Source of the DNA: Stercorarius parasiticus
Taxonomy: Eukaryota; Chordata; Aves; Charadriiformes; Stercorariidae
Reading direction: 5' to 3'
Length of the DNA stretch: 64,000 nucleotides
Assembly (NCBI GenBank): GCA_013396915.1
Contig: VWZL01000283.1
Span: 62,001 to 126,000, forward strand
Below, piece by piece: positions 10,995 through 24,474 of this stretch; the stretch's first letter is position 1; every line of letters starts with the position of its first letter. The notes beneath the pieces were generated by a model, which did no database searches, was not told where the DNA came from, and saw nothing but the letters and a program-made list of their open reading frames with translations. The translations under genes were made by a program, and so were the position numbers.

Positions 10995-13900
10995 CTGTGT
11001 ATCAATAAAAACAGAAATTCAGTAAAACTTTTCAAATGTCAGTGCTTTGAAAATAAATTCAGAAAATTTTTCTTTTCTGAGATTGCTAGAAAATATTGAT
11101 CCTCCAGCCCCAGTTTATGTTCAGTTAGAAACATGGAAATTGTTTGCAGCAAAATTGAGCTTGGTCTACCTCTGCACTTGTGTGCTTGAACTTCAGGTCA
11201 GTGGGAAGATTCAAGTGAGATTCAAACCCATACAAAACAAACCTATACTTATTTAGACATCTGTTCTGTAATCAAGCTATATGAGCAATATTGTGTGTTT
11301 TCAGTGTGGAACTGGATGAAAGACTATGACTTTGGCAGAGTCTTAGACTACTGTTTTTCAAACTCAAAATTTAAAGTAAAAATCTCAGGTGATCAAAATC
11401 CAAATCAAACAAGCTATTCTGCAGAAAAACCTTCACGGCTCCAGTGGGAGCTAGTAACAGGTACCGTACATTCAAACACTTCAGTCTTTTCTAGGTGCTT
11501 ATATTTTTGCATTTAACTTGTAATTAGAAACAGCTTTGAAATGTATAGTCCTTAAATAAAGAAGTAGAAAGGAGACTGAGAAAATTGACTGTCCAGTGTT
11601 TATGTCCAAGAAAGTCACGTGTCTGAACAGCAGAGAACATGAGCAGCCAAACCCAAGAACGTACATGGCACCAACTCTCAAGCAGGGAGAACCACTGAGC
11701 CTTTTCCTTCCCAGTGTCAATGAGATAAAAGAATGGTATAATACAACGAAACCTATTGTTTCTTAATTGAGCTGGGGAGAAGCAGGTGCAGGAGAGTAGC
11801 ATCGCCTGCAGGTTTCTCTTATGAAAACATCCTTCTGGAGCCTACGGTAATGACATGTTATTTGCCAAGATTCTCTAAATTCCCTCCCAGTGTCCCATTG
11901 CCATAATTACCCAATAGGTTTTTTTTCCTCTTAAGAATGAATTAGCAGAAGCAAGCATCCCAGCTAAGCAAGGAGGGCTCAGCATGCGGTCACATAACGG
12001 AACTGAGATCTACACAGATGTATCGTGCCAATGGACATACTAAAGAAATGCATACATAAGGGAGCAAGCCATCCAGATACATGATGTAAACAAGCTCCCT
12101 GTGGCCTGGAATCCACATGGAGGAAACACAGAGGAAATGCTTATATAAGAATGTATTCTTTATGACATGAAATAAATATTGAATTGAAACCCTCTTCTAT
12201 TGTGATTAAAAATAAATATTTCAGCCACATCAGAACTTCATTTTCTTTTTTAAATTGATGTAGTTATATTTGGCATATCCCTGCCTGAATTTTGCTCTCA
12301 GTGAAACACTTTGAGAAAGAGCACTGATCTGCTGCAACACCTTCTGTCTTCTCCCAAAACGCATACGCTAATGGTTTGCAAGCAGTTCTGAAAACAAGTC
12401 CACACCTCCAACTTGGAATTTGATCAGTTCTACAGGTTTTTTCAGTTGTGCTTGTAGTTAATAGTGTCTCCAGAAATTCTCAGGCCTGACAGAGATCTTC
12501 TGGTCTATTGTTTTGCGTGTGAAGAATTGGTACCACACTAAGAAATTGCAAAGACAATGTTATCTTAAAGTTTTAATTTGGACCTTACCTATGCTGAATA
12601 TTAGGGATCAGCAGAATAAGAAGAGAGATGTTCATAAGAAGCTCTTTACCCAAAATTGTCGATGTAGAGAAATGAGATACTTCTGTTAGATGACTATCTA
12701 AGGATGAGATGACCTATGCAGCAATGAAGCAAATCTGGGAGAGTAGTGCTGACTTGGGCATCTACCTTTCAGACACTTAAGTACAAAAGAGAGAAATATT
12801 TCTTCTGTAGATTTCCACGCAGAATAAAATATGCTACTTAAACAAGTGCTTCATCAAAATTGGTCTCTCAAATTCTTTTTTTCAGATTCTTCTCTAGATT
12901 GTAAGATTCAGATTTAATTTCATTATCAAATACTTAGATCATGCTTCAGTGTTAGGTGTAAGAGAAAAATCTCAGAAAAGAAAGAGCTGAGTGGTAAGCA
13001 GCTAGATTTATCATTTTTTATCCACCCCTCTGTTCAAGGCAAAAAATTGTCTATAAGGACATATACCGTCATTGGAGAGGGCACATCTCCAGAAAATTTT
13101 AGAAAAGAGGCCAGCACATATTTCTCTTGTTATAAGGTAAAACTTAAAAATGACAGAAATTTTTACTGCAATGCAGCAATATTTCTTTTCATTCCAGTAG
13201 CTCCACACATCTGCTGTCTTGCTTATGTAACACCTTACCATCCTGAAATCAGAGATCTTACTCTTATTCTGGTGTTTTGCCCCTACCCTGAAGGGATGAA
13301 GTGCTCTGGCTAGAAATTAAAAAAATTTTAATTATAATTACAAAATATTTTAATGGATGGTATGATTATGATACATGCTATATGTTATCAATGCCCACTG
13401 AAGTCAATGATGTGCATTTAACAGCTGTATGTCATTGTACTGTGTACTCAAAAGTAACATAAATACATCAGTCATGTTCCACCTAGAGGAAAAAAAAAGC
13501 TGCGCTCCTTCACTCTTTGAAACTTAATTATTATGAATATAGAACTGTGCGCCGATAGACTGGTTTTTCATATAAATTATTAGAAATGCGAAATATATTC
13601 ATCAATTCTCCAAATACATACATATCAACATTCTAAAAAGCATTAATTTCATCACAATTTACACCCTTTTCAAATTCTTTTTCTACTGATTTTGGAACTT
13701 CCTCCATACTGTTGTTTATGGGAATAAAGGGTAATTATGCCTCAGAACCATCTGCAATTTGATACAATCAGAAAACAAGCAAAATCATATTACTATTGTA
13801 ACTGATCACAGCTAGGAAAATCTACTTATTTAACAGTAAATTCTTAAAGAACTTACTTACAAAGGGAATTGGTTGAAGTAAATTGAATGACTACGTTAGT

Positions 13901-16900
13901 TTCCATTTCTTTTCGTTAAGTTAATTTTAGGAGACACTGGCTAACAGTCAGTCTGAGAGCAGAACAAACAGGTACAGCTGATGATATTACTTGTGGTGCC
14001 CACCTAGGACAGGAAAGTAGGTATTTTCTCTGGTCACATTTCCACTTCTGTGGCACCCCCTTTTTTGGGTTTTCCCCTTTTTTGAAATCAGAATAGTCAT
14101 TATCTTTTAATTAACTTTATGTATGTGCATAAAAGTTAAATGAGTTAGCATTTGTAGAGTGCTTCCCTAAGTGCTCAATACCGTTATTTGGCTTTAATTC
14201 CAGTTTCATGTGAAACTCAATAAATCTTGTACCACGTCTCAGGAGTTACTTGCGTTACATAAAACAAATGTTACGTAACAAAAAAAAATGATGGCTAACC
14301 TCAGTATTACAGCTGAAATTAACCCAATGGTATGGCTGACAAAAGCGTTTTCAAATATATATAGACACACTTTAAGAACAGATTTTACCTACCTGAATGA
14401 TTATTGCAGAATTATTTTTGAAACTTTGATTGAGTTGTTATTTTTGGATTCAGTTATCAAGATTTAGACCTGCCTAGATGCCTTTGAAAATGCATCTTTA
14501 GATTTTTGCTTGCCAAATGAAATACCTAAAGTATTTGTGAAATTTTGGCCTTAAGTAAGCTGCTGAACAGAATCTAAGCACATGCTTAAGTTAATTCCTC
14601 ATAAACGCTCTTGCCAGCTAATCTGTTGGCAAAAATGTTTCGCCAAAAGGAAAAAAATAAAAGCAAATTTCTATTTCTTCATTTCATTAGAAATCTGATT
14701 GAAAATGCTGCACTGATTTAAACAAGAAACAGAGCATGAATTTTATAAGCTACTTCATCCAATCCAAACAATTATGAGACCAAATTGCAAATATCAGGTT
14801 TTCCAAATGAACAATTCAGACACAAGCAACGGGTTGAAATACGTTGGCAGGTCTTGTAACTTCAAAGAGTGCAAAAACATGGGAACTGTGATATGGCCTT
14901 TCTAACTGGGCATGTATGCATCCCTCATCCACGTAGCAGTGCGCATCTAACCATGCTATATCAATTTCAGTCAAAAACTATCCTGGTGAGACAGCAAAAT
15001 ATCTACCACATTTTCAGCCACACCAGTAAATTGCCCTGTTTGGAAGTCTGCATTGAGCCCAGCTCTCCAAGGCCAGAAAAACATCCTACACACCTTACCA
15101 ACTTTTCCTCAACTATTTGCTTTCACACAGAAAACAGAAATATATTTGAAGATTATATAGTTTTCTGTAAAAAGCTGATCATAGTCTATGCAAAAGACGC
15201 TCCAGTACTGCAGTGTTATTTAGATGTCTGTAGCCCAGGGGTAAGAAATTCAAATAGTATCTTTAGACACATGTGCTCAATTTTAGTCCAGCTGGTATCG
15301 TCACAAATACTAACAAAAGCCCTCTGATTTCTGCCTTCATTTACATTTACTAGATAACTTTCTTCTGCTCTGGAAAGACAAACACATAGCATTCAAAGAG
15401 AAACTGAATCACATTCACAAGTGATCAGGTAAAGTTTAGGGGCAGTTTTTACATTGCTTTTTCCTTGACTCAGTCCTGCAGCCTCTAATCATTAGCTAGA
15501 CAGCTGTGCTATGTGATTAATTTATTTAGGTGTTACTCTGATGCACAAATGTATATACTGAAAAGGACTACAGTATTGCTTTGCAGTAAGTAATAACCAT
15601 GTTCCAGTAAGTGATTCAGTGCTGGAGTGTTTAGAAACGCAATCTTATGTAGCTTAATTAAAATGAAGTGCCCCTTTCAAGATATTTGCTCTAGGTTTGA
15701 CTGAAAAAGTCCACTATGTGCTACTGGAGTTGGAAAAAATGTTAAAGTAGTTTCTGCAAAGACTTGTTTTGATAAACATGAGTTTAAAAGAATAAAGCTA
15801 TTTTGGGACATAGCTATGTCTGCAGCAAGACAACAATTTACTGAATGGAAAGTGTTGCACAGCGAGAGAGAATGGAAAGAAAACTCTTCACTAGCCAAAG
15901 CTGAAAGAAAACAAATTCTAACCAATGTTGTTCACTTGTCTGGAGACGTGATTTTAATCATTGACTTAGCTCTGTAGCACAGAAACTCCATGATCAGAAA
16001 ATACACCAGCTAGCAGCTTGACCTGCAATATTTCCACCCCTTCACTGATGCTTTCTTTGCTATTTATTTCTAGGGAAAACTGTGAAAACAACAGGCGGAA
16101 TGGACAGAATGGGATCCAAAGCCTTTTGAGTTCAGTGGGAACCTTTTCACGGACTATTGTGGGCACACAAAAAGCTATGTCACTCCCATGACAGTGTAGT
16201 GGGTTACCACAAGTAAGTCTATATCCCATTAAACCACCATCCACATCACAATGTAAAATTGATTCTCCTAATTATGATTACTGATTGAGTAGGCACTCCC
16301 ACCACCTGACAGGTCTGGACTGAAAAGGGGAGAAGTGAGACTGTGAGTATTCAGCTCTGTGGACAGGAGAGGGCTTGAGCCTCAGAAGCAGTACACTGCT
16401 CCTCAATCTTGGGCTATGCTCATTTGCCATTTTTTTCTCATTAGTTAAGTGTGACAAAAGACCCCATATTTGAAGGAATGTGTAAATGTGAAGCGTATAT
16501 TTGGATAAACACTGGTCAGAAGATATGCTAACAGAGTGGCATTCGTTCAGTCTGCATGTCAGTCTGCTCTGGCATGGTCCCCACCACTACTTTATCCTCC
16601 TCTCTTTCACTCGCTTAGTCACACACAAGCTTGCACTTGAAAAGAAAAAGGCAAGAAAAGATAGCAGCTAAAAATATCATCTAAAGAATATTTTCCCACA
16701 GTTCATACTTAAGAGGCCCAAATTCAAGTGATCCCTACAAACTGAAAGCATTTGGAAACCCACCGCCTCAAAAGCATGGCTGTTGGCTACTATAGAAAGG
16801 CTGGTCTCCAGCTATCAAGCCCTGTTGGAGTTTCAGGCTTCTCCTTCTGTAAAACAAAATCTCTTGGCTCTGGCAGGGCAGAGAGGAAGGAGCCGTGATC

Positions 16901-18112
16901 GCCTGCTTCCCTCAGGTCAGGGTTTCTCCACAGGACAGAGACAACAGTCTCTTGACTTTCCAGTGCACTAGAGCTGCATTTCAGCTTAGCTCTTCCATGG
17001 GGCCTCTGACTTCGAGAAAGGAATGATCCAAGGGGACAGCATCATTGAATTGATTTTAAAATTATTTTTAATTCTTGCATTAATTCATATAATTTGTCTC
17101 ATGCATAACAAAGATTTGTGAGTGTTAAAGGACCCTAGAGCATGCTTTTTCTTCTTACAAAATGTAATATTTTTATTATCTGCCCAACCATATTCCAAGT
17201 TTAGTCCTGCACTGCCCTAAGCATCCGGTTCCAAGAGGTGTCTCCCAGTGCATTCACAGACACTGTCATAAGTCATTGCTCTTCAGAAGTAGACAAGAAC
17301 TCTTTCCCTCAAAATAATTCAGAAGAGTTGAAGTATGTGTCTGTTCTTCCTACTTAGGAAAAAGGGGAATTTATTTTGTTTTGGCAATATCAACAGCAGG
17401 TTCATCTTCCTCCAGCAAATACAAAAGATTCTGTTGGGCACTGAACTTACAGTGTGCTGTTATTTCAGGGACACAGCCCATTCTTCAAAATGTATGTGCT
17501 GGAGGTTGTGTAACGTCACCAGCCCTCGTATAAATAGGAGCACTCGTGAGTGTTAAGTGCTCATACGCTTTCCTGCACTGGCACCAGAGTGCTCGGCTGT
17601 GTTCTGCGACTAGGGTAGGGTACCCAGGCCAGACTGCTTCATGTGTGGTCTCCTGTTTCCACGGCCTTATCTAGTGACCATCACCACAGTCTGAAAAACT
17701 TTGCATTTAGCTGTCACAGCATATAAGTTCCACTTGCTCTGTTGTTTGGAAAAACAAGAACTTCTGTTAAAGTTATCTTCAGTTTTCTCAAAATACTTTT
17801 TCTTCATTTCTTGTAAGAGAAACACTTGTGTGCATATATTTAATCCACATTTTGTCACATTAATGCCAAGTTAAGACCTTACTCCTAAAATAAAGCATCA
17901 TCACTCAAGAAAGGTAGCTTTTCTCTAGGCTTCAAGAAGGTCACACTTCATTTCAACACTGGATCATAAATGGTAAGCCTGGGAAGAACATACAGCATTG
18001 GTCTGGGAACGGACAAAGTAGAGATGATGAAAATTGTACAGATTAAAAGGAAACCAATTATAGAGATTAATAGGACAGTAAATTAGCAATTTGATAAATA
18101 TCAAGTAATTAC
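10995..18112 (-). other. ANKFN1 intron between exons 1 and 2
   Basis: This intron of 7,118 bases is AT-rich. It holds an old amniote-repeat-like stretch at 14461-14620, a plus-strand open frame of 152 codons at 14869-15327 with no recognisable motif, and a TATA-like cluster near 17513-17540. No alternative exon was recognised. Confidence 0.8.
14461..14620. repeat. Old amniote-type repeat, tentative
   Basis: Pieces such as CCTAGATGCCTTTGAAAATG, ACCTAAAGTATTTGTGAAAT and TCTAAGCACATGCTTAAGTT resemble phrases common in dispersed repeats of turtles, crocodilians and birds. I cannot name the family, and the match is from memory of such phrases only. Confidence 0.35.
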
Positions 18113-18298
18113 CATTGAGGTCTTACGGAGACTGAGCCGGTCAGATCGAGCTCTGAAATATGCTTCGTCAAAGGATGTATGACTCCCCTTAAGCTTCTCT
18201 GACAGGTTCCGATATAACCGCTTTGCAGCATTTGGAGAGGATGGCATGCTGTTCTTTTTAGTCTGGAGGAGACTTAAGTTATGCATTTGCTGTGTCAT
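18113..18298 (-). CDS. ANKFN1: ANKFN1 first coding exon (residues 1-62)
   Basis: This exon supplies the start codon and first 62 residues of ANKFN1, the vertebrate homologue of Drosophila wide awake, a neuronal cytoplasmic protein tied to sleep, circadian and vestibular function. The peptide is basic and rich in Ser, Asn and Gln, with MTQQMHNLSLLQTKKN at the start and SFDEAYF near residue 42; I recognise it from the mammalian protein. The exon ends in ATG followed by a GTAATT donor (18111-18112 on the plus strand), phase 0. The acceptor follows a strong pyrimidine tract, and the exon then begins at 18314, leaving 16 untranslated bases (18299-18314). These include an in-frame TAG six bases before the ATG, so translation must begin at this ATG when that acceptor is used. 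The ATG context is good (A at -3). It joins in frame to the exon at 10784-10994. Any 5' UTR exon and promoter lie further up and were not identified. Confidence 0.93.
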
Positions 18299-19454
18299 TT
18301 TCAGCTAGGAGTTTCTAGAAGAAAAACAACAGCTGTTTAACAAGGTTTTGCTACACTAACAGCATTGATCAGAACTGTATCATTGAAATGCACATTGCAA
18401 GACTTCTGTGGCAAAAATCACTTTCACACAGACAGTTTTTGCACACTCAGAAGCACGTTTTTGGGCTTTTTCAAAGGCAAATTGCTCTTTATGGAATTAA
18501 TCCCATGGATATCTTTGGGGAGGGAGAATTAAGGACGGAAAAATAAACCAGACCACTTCAGAACCATTTGCTAATTTGTATAAGAGGGGGTTTCATTTAA
18601 TGAAGGAAATGGCCTTTTGACAAAGTGAATTCTAGTAATACAGGTATCAGAAAAAATGACACACAAATGTAAGTGTTACTATATAATCTGGATAACATCA
18701 TCTGCTTTTTGTCAGTACAATGGTTTCTCAAAATAAAACTAAAGAAACTGAGAGGAAAAAGATCTGATTACAGAACACAATTTAAGACTGAATTTAATTG
18801 GTCAAGTGACTTAAGTTTGATACAAGCACAACAGTGGCAAGACATGTGCTTTATTTCCCACATTATTGTCTGCTAGCAAACTGTGTGCTCCAAAAGCATG
18901 TGACATTTTCAGTTGGGTGGGTGGATTCTCTTTCTCTAGAGACCCAAAGCAGCATTTCTCACTCAAGAAGTATGGCTGGATTCAAGATTCTTTTCCATCT
19001 CTGAACCCATCACAAGCTACTACAGAAATAATGCCTGAACTTACCTGTAATTTGCATCACATGCTGACATGTTATCATCCAAATGAAAGCCCATCACTAC
19101 AGCGAATGTTCTTTTGTTAGAGTTTTGAGGAGCATTTGGCAGGGAGGGAACCTGCTCTGTGACCAAGACTCCTAAGGCACTATGTTTTAGCAAATAACAG
19201 CTGAAACACAGAAAACCTGTTTAGGCTCTGTTATAGGCATAATGAGGCATATGTGCATTTTTAGTTTAAACTACCTACGGCCAACTAGTGTCCAGGTTAT
19301 TGCAAACAAAGACCTTACACTCTATGCTTTACAGTTAAAATAATGTGTGATTCTAACTGTTGCTGTTTAGTTTCTTCCCTCAGTTATTGGGCAGGCACTG
19401 GTTTTGTCTATATGTTGTATAACTTTATCCTGCTCTGTGTTTGCCCTGTCCATT

Positions 19455-19495
19455 TAGACTACAAACTCTTCCATGAGGGACTGCTTCCTCTCCCT
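19455..19495 (+). repeat. L2/L3-like LINE tail, tentative
   Basis: The phrase TTTAGACTACAAACTCTTCC followed by ATGAGGGACTGC resembles the 3' end of L2-type LINEs (TAGACTGTAAACTCCTTGAGGGCAGGGAC-like). It is short, so the call is weak. Confidence 0.35.
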
Positions 19496-22400
19496 AAGAC
19501 TGCCTAGCCTAATAGGATTTCCATATTATCTCATAATTAAGATTTTTTTATGCTCTAGGATTACAGTAATTTTTCCATATTAGGAAAAATTGAATTAATA
19601 TTTATCTCTCTGGGAATACTTCATGTGGGAATAGTTTTGCCTTTCTGAAGGGAAACTAAAATCAGATTTGACTCAATTGCAAGCACAGGAAACCATCCCC
19701 AGGGATCTCTGTAAGTGAAAAGGTGACAAAAATGCACAATTTCTTCACATTTCCTTTTTCCCTGCCAACAGTGTGTACACATTTATAAGATAGAATGTCT
19801 CTCTAGAAGACCTGGCAGTTGTAATAGTAATTCTGGCTCCACTTTCAGACTATCTTTTCCTGGAAATAAGCTTTAGACTCTTTGTACTATGATACAAATC
19901 CTGTAACTTTCTGTTCTTGTGGTCTCAGGCTGCATCTAAGCAAATCCGACTGCAGGACCAGGCCAATAACTATTTACAATCATAGAAGGATTATTTAAGA
20001 AACACTTGCCCTGCTATTGAGGCTGCTCATTGCCATGAATTAGTACCTAAGATTAAAAGGACCACCCAGATCTGATACACTGTCTACATCTTCCTTGCTC
20101 GTTTTTAAGTTGTGGTGAAGCAGACACCCTGAGTACAAGAGTATCTGGTTATGAGTAATCTCACATATTCTCCAAGCTTATGGGGTATTGAAGAGAGACC
20201 AAGACTCTGAATGATGAGAGGGAGAGTCAACATAATTGTCATATGTGATGAGAAGACTTTGTTAAATGAGAACAACAGTGTGTGCAATCAGAAGAAGGGA
20301 ATTATGTGAGCTGCATCCCTGAAACTAATGTGCAAGAGAGGATATGATAAGAGATGAGCTCTCTGGGACTCAGGGAGTAAAAATACTACAATGATTTTGG
20401 ACTGCTTTTCTCTGAGCTTATGGAATAAAGGTAAAGTGAGGCTCACACAAGCAATTAATCATGCCTTTTAATTATTACATGCATTTCAGCAGTGCCTACA
20501 AGGACTAACGAAAATCACTGTCTCTTCAAGTGAAGCATTTTAATCTCTGCCCCCCAGACGGCAAGCTTGCATAGAACAGATAGAAAGGCTGAGTGGAAAC
20601 CAAGGAACATAGCAAAATTATGTTTAATCGAAGTCTCTGTCATGAGAAGTTTGTTAATGTCAGACTAGAGTATAACACTGAAATTATGACCACCAATGCC
20701 AACTCACAAATGTTCCAGACATGCCAGAATTATTTGGAACCATGTGCTGGAATCAGTGTAGGTTAGGCTTTACTGTATGGAAGCTGTTAGTAAGTGTTAA
20801 ATTTTAATATTGGACAAACTTAGAAGACAGCTTTTGTTTTACAGATGCATGGGGGAACCATTTGGGAGTATAAACATGAAATAAAATTCTTTAAGCTGGT
20901 CAAAAGATTTCATTCACATCTGTCTGTCTAGCATAGCTTCAATAGTTCAGTTTATTTTCAGCTATTTATTAAAAGTAAGCTTAAGAAATAGCCATGGTAT
21001 GGTTCCTGTTCATATTAAGCATAGTTTGACTCCAGCTATTACAAGTCCTAGGGGTTGCTGGAGTCCTTCCCACCTTGATCTGGTCAATGAAACAAGATTT
21101 ATACATTCAGAAGAAACAATAGTGTGTTACTAACTGTCTAAACAATGGCTTCTGAGGACAGTAACAAAGGGGTGTCCATATTATGCATGGAAACTTTTTC
21201 AGTACACCAGCAGAGCAGATCCCCAAGACTAACATTAATGTAAGAAGAGGACAGAATCTTCTATAATCTCATGAAAGCTTCTCTTAAGTCAAGAGCAAGT
21301 GAGTCTATAGAGAAGGTAAGTAAACACTGTAAAAATTGCAGCTATTCAACGATAAAACAGGTGACATCTTTTCTATCCACACAGAATCACAAATGCATCA
21401 CAAATGACTTGAAATATATAAACATTTCCTGTATACTAACCATCAATATCCTGAAATAGTGCACGGAATAAATGCAGAACAATAAAGCAATAGCTGAAAT
21501 AATATAATACAAATGAACTGCATTTTTTTACCAGTGTGCTGAAACAGTAAGATGCAAAATGCTATCAAAGATTATCATCCTTAACATGTTTTCTAGTCAC
21601 ATACAAGGTATGGAATGAAAAAAGGTAAAGATAAAGGTAAGCTGCATATTCCAGAAAACTTTGTGGAAGCGTGATCACAGCAAAACCATGGGTAAAATGT
21701 ATAATAAGAGGAAAGGAAAACAAAGACAGCTCAATTCACATGATTGAAAACTTGTTGGTTTTTATTGGATGCTGGTATTTTATTTTTTCAGACATGAAAT
21801 ATTTTGTAAGAGCAGTTTTAGGCTCCTTTTTTAAGACATTCAATTGTGTTTTTTTACAACCATGTCCTCACCTCACCAGTCAGATGAAACCCTGAAATGT
21901 GCATTGTCTTGATTGAAATACCACGTCCCCCACATTAAATGCACTTAACCTGAGGATATCTCATTGTCACAACTAAAACTGTTAGCGTATCAAAGTCTAA
22001 CAGTTTAGAAACAGCTGATGTACAGAACTGACCCATTTGAGATTTTCACCTGTGGAAGCCTCTGTACATACCTAGCACAGGTCAGACTGAAATAAGGACA
22101 TCTAAATGATAAGGACATCTCAATATGGTTCAGAGTAACCCTCTGTGATCTAACTAACATTCTCACAGCAAGTCAAGAACTACAAGAAGCAGCATGTTAA
22201 AGGTTTCTCAGTAAGAAGCAGAACTAGACAGAATAACAACAGCAGCTTTCCCTATAACTAGTCATAATTAACAGTAGTTTGCATTTCCAAGAATTAAAAA
22301 ACATGAAGTGAAAGTCTTATGACAGTAGTTCCAATAACAAATAACCTGAATCTCTGGGGAAACAGTTACTGCAATGCCTTGGAAATAACCACAAAACCAG

Positions 22401-24214
22401 GCTCATTTGTGTGAGTGTCACCCTGCTGTAGCACGTACCAAACCAGTGATCGAAGTCTTCCAACACACATTTCATGTTGCACATACTGTAGCTTAATCTT
22501 TGTGACCGAATTTCTAGTTGCACTTCTAAACGCTGAAGTAACTGTTTTATTCCCCAACAGCACGGTGCTTTAAAATTCAAATTCAAATGAATATAAGTTA
22601 GTCACCCTTATAAAAGCTTTTTTTTTTTTTTTATTGGCAAATACCGACCTAATATTCATGTCCTTTTAAAAATATATTGCAGATGATAGAGAGAAAAAAA
22701 TCTAAATTATAGATCAGTCTGTTGTATGTGGCACATACATGCTGCACTGTACAGACAGGTGCACTAGCAGGACACAGCATAGCTGTAAAAACATTAATTT
22801 CAGATTTTAGGAAAACACAACAGTCAAGAAACCACTCAACGCTATACTTGTTCTTAAATCTTTGTGAAACAATTTTATACTTGAAACTAATAATTAAGAA
22901 TATATGCATTAAAGAGTTAAATCACTTACCAGCTTAGGCTATCCAAGGCAAAATGTGAACAAGTTGCTGGCAATTGTCCGCTGCCTTCATTCAATGAATC
23001 ACATTGGCTTTGCTGTCTCTGCTGGTTCAGCCTCTGGGCAGAACGAGTAAACCTCTTCCTTATACTGCATGAATGATCAGATATAGAAAAGCTTATTACT
23101 AGCAATTACTGAAGTCCAAGATCGCTGACGAAGATCTCAGAGCAAAACATCATTTAAAGCAAATAGTGTTGTATCACAGGTAAAATGTTTGGTGCCTTAA
23201 CTCTATAGTAGTTCCCGGTACTATATATCCCAGCTATAGGAATGACTAATATATAAAGCTCTTGCCTTTGTAGTCAAAGATGCCATGACTTCTGTATGCT
23301 TTTAGCTTGGTGTATCCCTTAAAATTGATCAGCAGCACAGCATGCAAGTAGAAAAAATAATTACTGCCAGAGTAAACAAAACTGAGATTGTAATTAATTT
23401 GCCATGAAGTATGAGCAAAAAGACATTAATGTAGCCATCTTAAAGCAGTTAGTTTTATATTAAACCAATAAAAAGGGGGGAAAAAAATAAGAATCACAGT
23501 CCTATACTCAGTCCAGTAATGCATGTTGCATGTGATGTATTGTTTCGTCTTTCTTCAAGCAAGCTATCGCTACAGCTATCTGCAATCATAGCAACAAAAG
23601 CAGCAACCATATCCATAGCTATGGGACATCTGCAATGTCATTTGAAAGCTCCCAGCCTGAACAGGTTATGCTTAAAAACAGATGATTAAATGAATAAGAA
23701 AAACATATTTTATTGATGCCTATGTTTCAGCTAAAACAGATCCTGTAATGTCTGCATTAAGAGCTTCTGAAATAGTAGAACAGTGATATTTGAAAATATA
23801 ATTTTTTTTTTCTATAGGGCAAAACCCACAAATGCTGGATCCCACAGAAACCCACAAAGATGTTACAAAGTCAGAATATGGAATAACCATACACAGCCTT
23901 AGAATTCTAAAAATAGTGTAGGCAATAAACGACAATCTACAAAAATCCTTATCTTTCCTGGACAGTCCACTGGGTTAAATTTACATAACCAGAACGCTCC
24001 TGTGTAACATCTGGTATGGAAAAAAAATTAACGTACACTAATTCCTGGGTCCGTCATAGCCAATGAGCATTAATATCTACAGAAAAGGCAGTTTTTACTG
24101 TTTTATAAAGGGATACCAGAGCTACTGATACAATCTGCTGAAAAAATTTCACTGGCTTTATTCAGACATGATGCTTGATTTTTCGAAAATGTTGGAAACC
24201 TCCCAAAAGCTGGT

Positions 24215-24300
24215 GCCCAGTCTGATTCTGCCACCCTTCCAAACTCAGTTAAGGGTACTGGACCTCATACCAAATACTGCCCTTCTGCCAAAGTAGCTGA
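24215..24300. repeat. Old amniote palindromic repeat fragment, tentative
   Basis: CAGTCTGATTCTGCCACCCT, followed by a stretch with CAGTTAAGGGTACTGGACC, resembles a dispersed sauropsid repeat phrase. The family is not identified. Confidence 0.4.
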
Positions 24301-24409
24301 AGCTAAAATCTCCTCCTGAGCCTGACATTTGTGTGTCATGGGGCTTGAACTTATTCTATACTTTTAAAATCAATCTGGATACAGACCAAACCATTTCTTG
24401 AGAGATTTT

Positions 24410-24474
24410 CTATATGCACATATATATGCATATATATATGTGTGTGTGTGTATGTAAATGTGCATATCTACATA
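24410..24474. repeat. TA/TG microsatellite
   Basis: Alternating purine-pyrimidine tract: TATATATGCATATATATATG followed by (TG)n and ATG-containing continuations. Confidence 0.9.

Larger units (their letters stand above)
18315..24409. other. Upstream intron or 5' flank, no exon seen
   Basis: AT-rich sequence without a recognisable exon. It contains the L2-like tail at 19455-19495 and a run of 15 T at 22618-22632. Several 60-90 codon open frames show no motif and are expected by chance in this much sequence. Confidence 0.6.
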
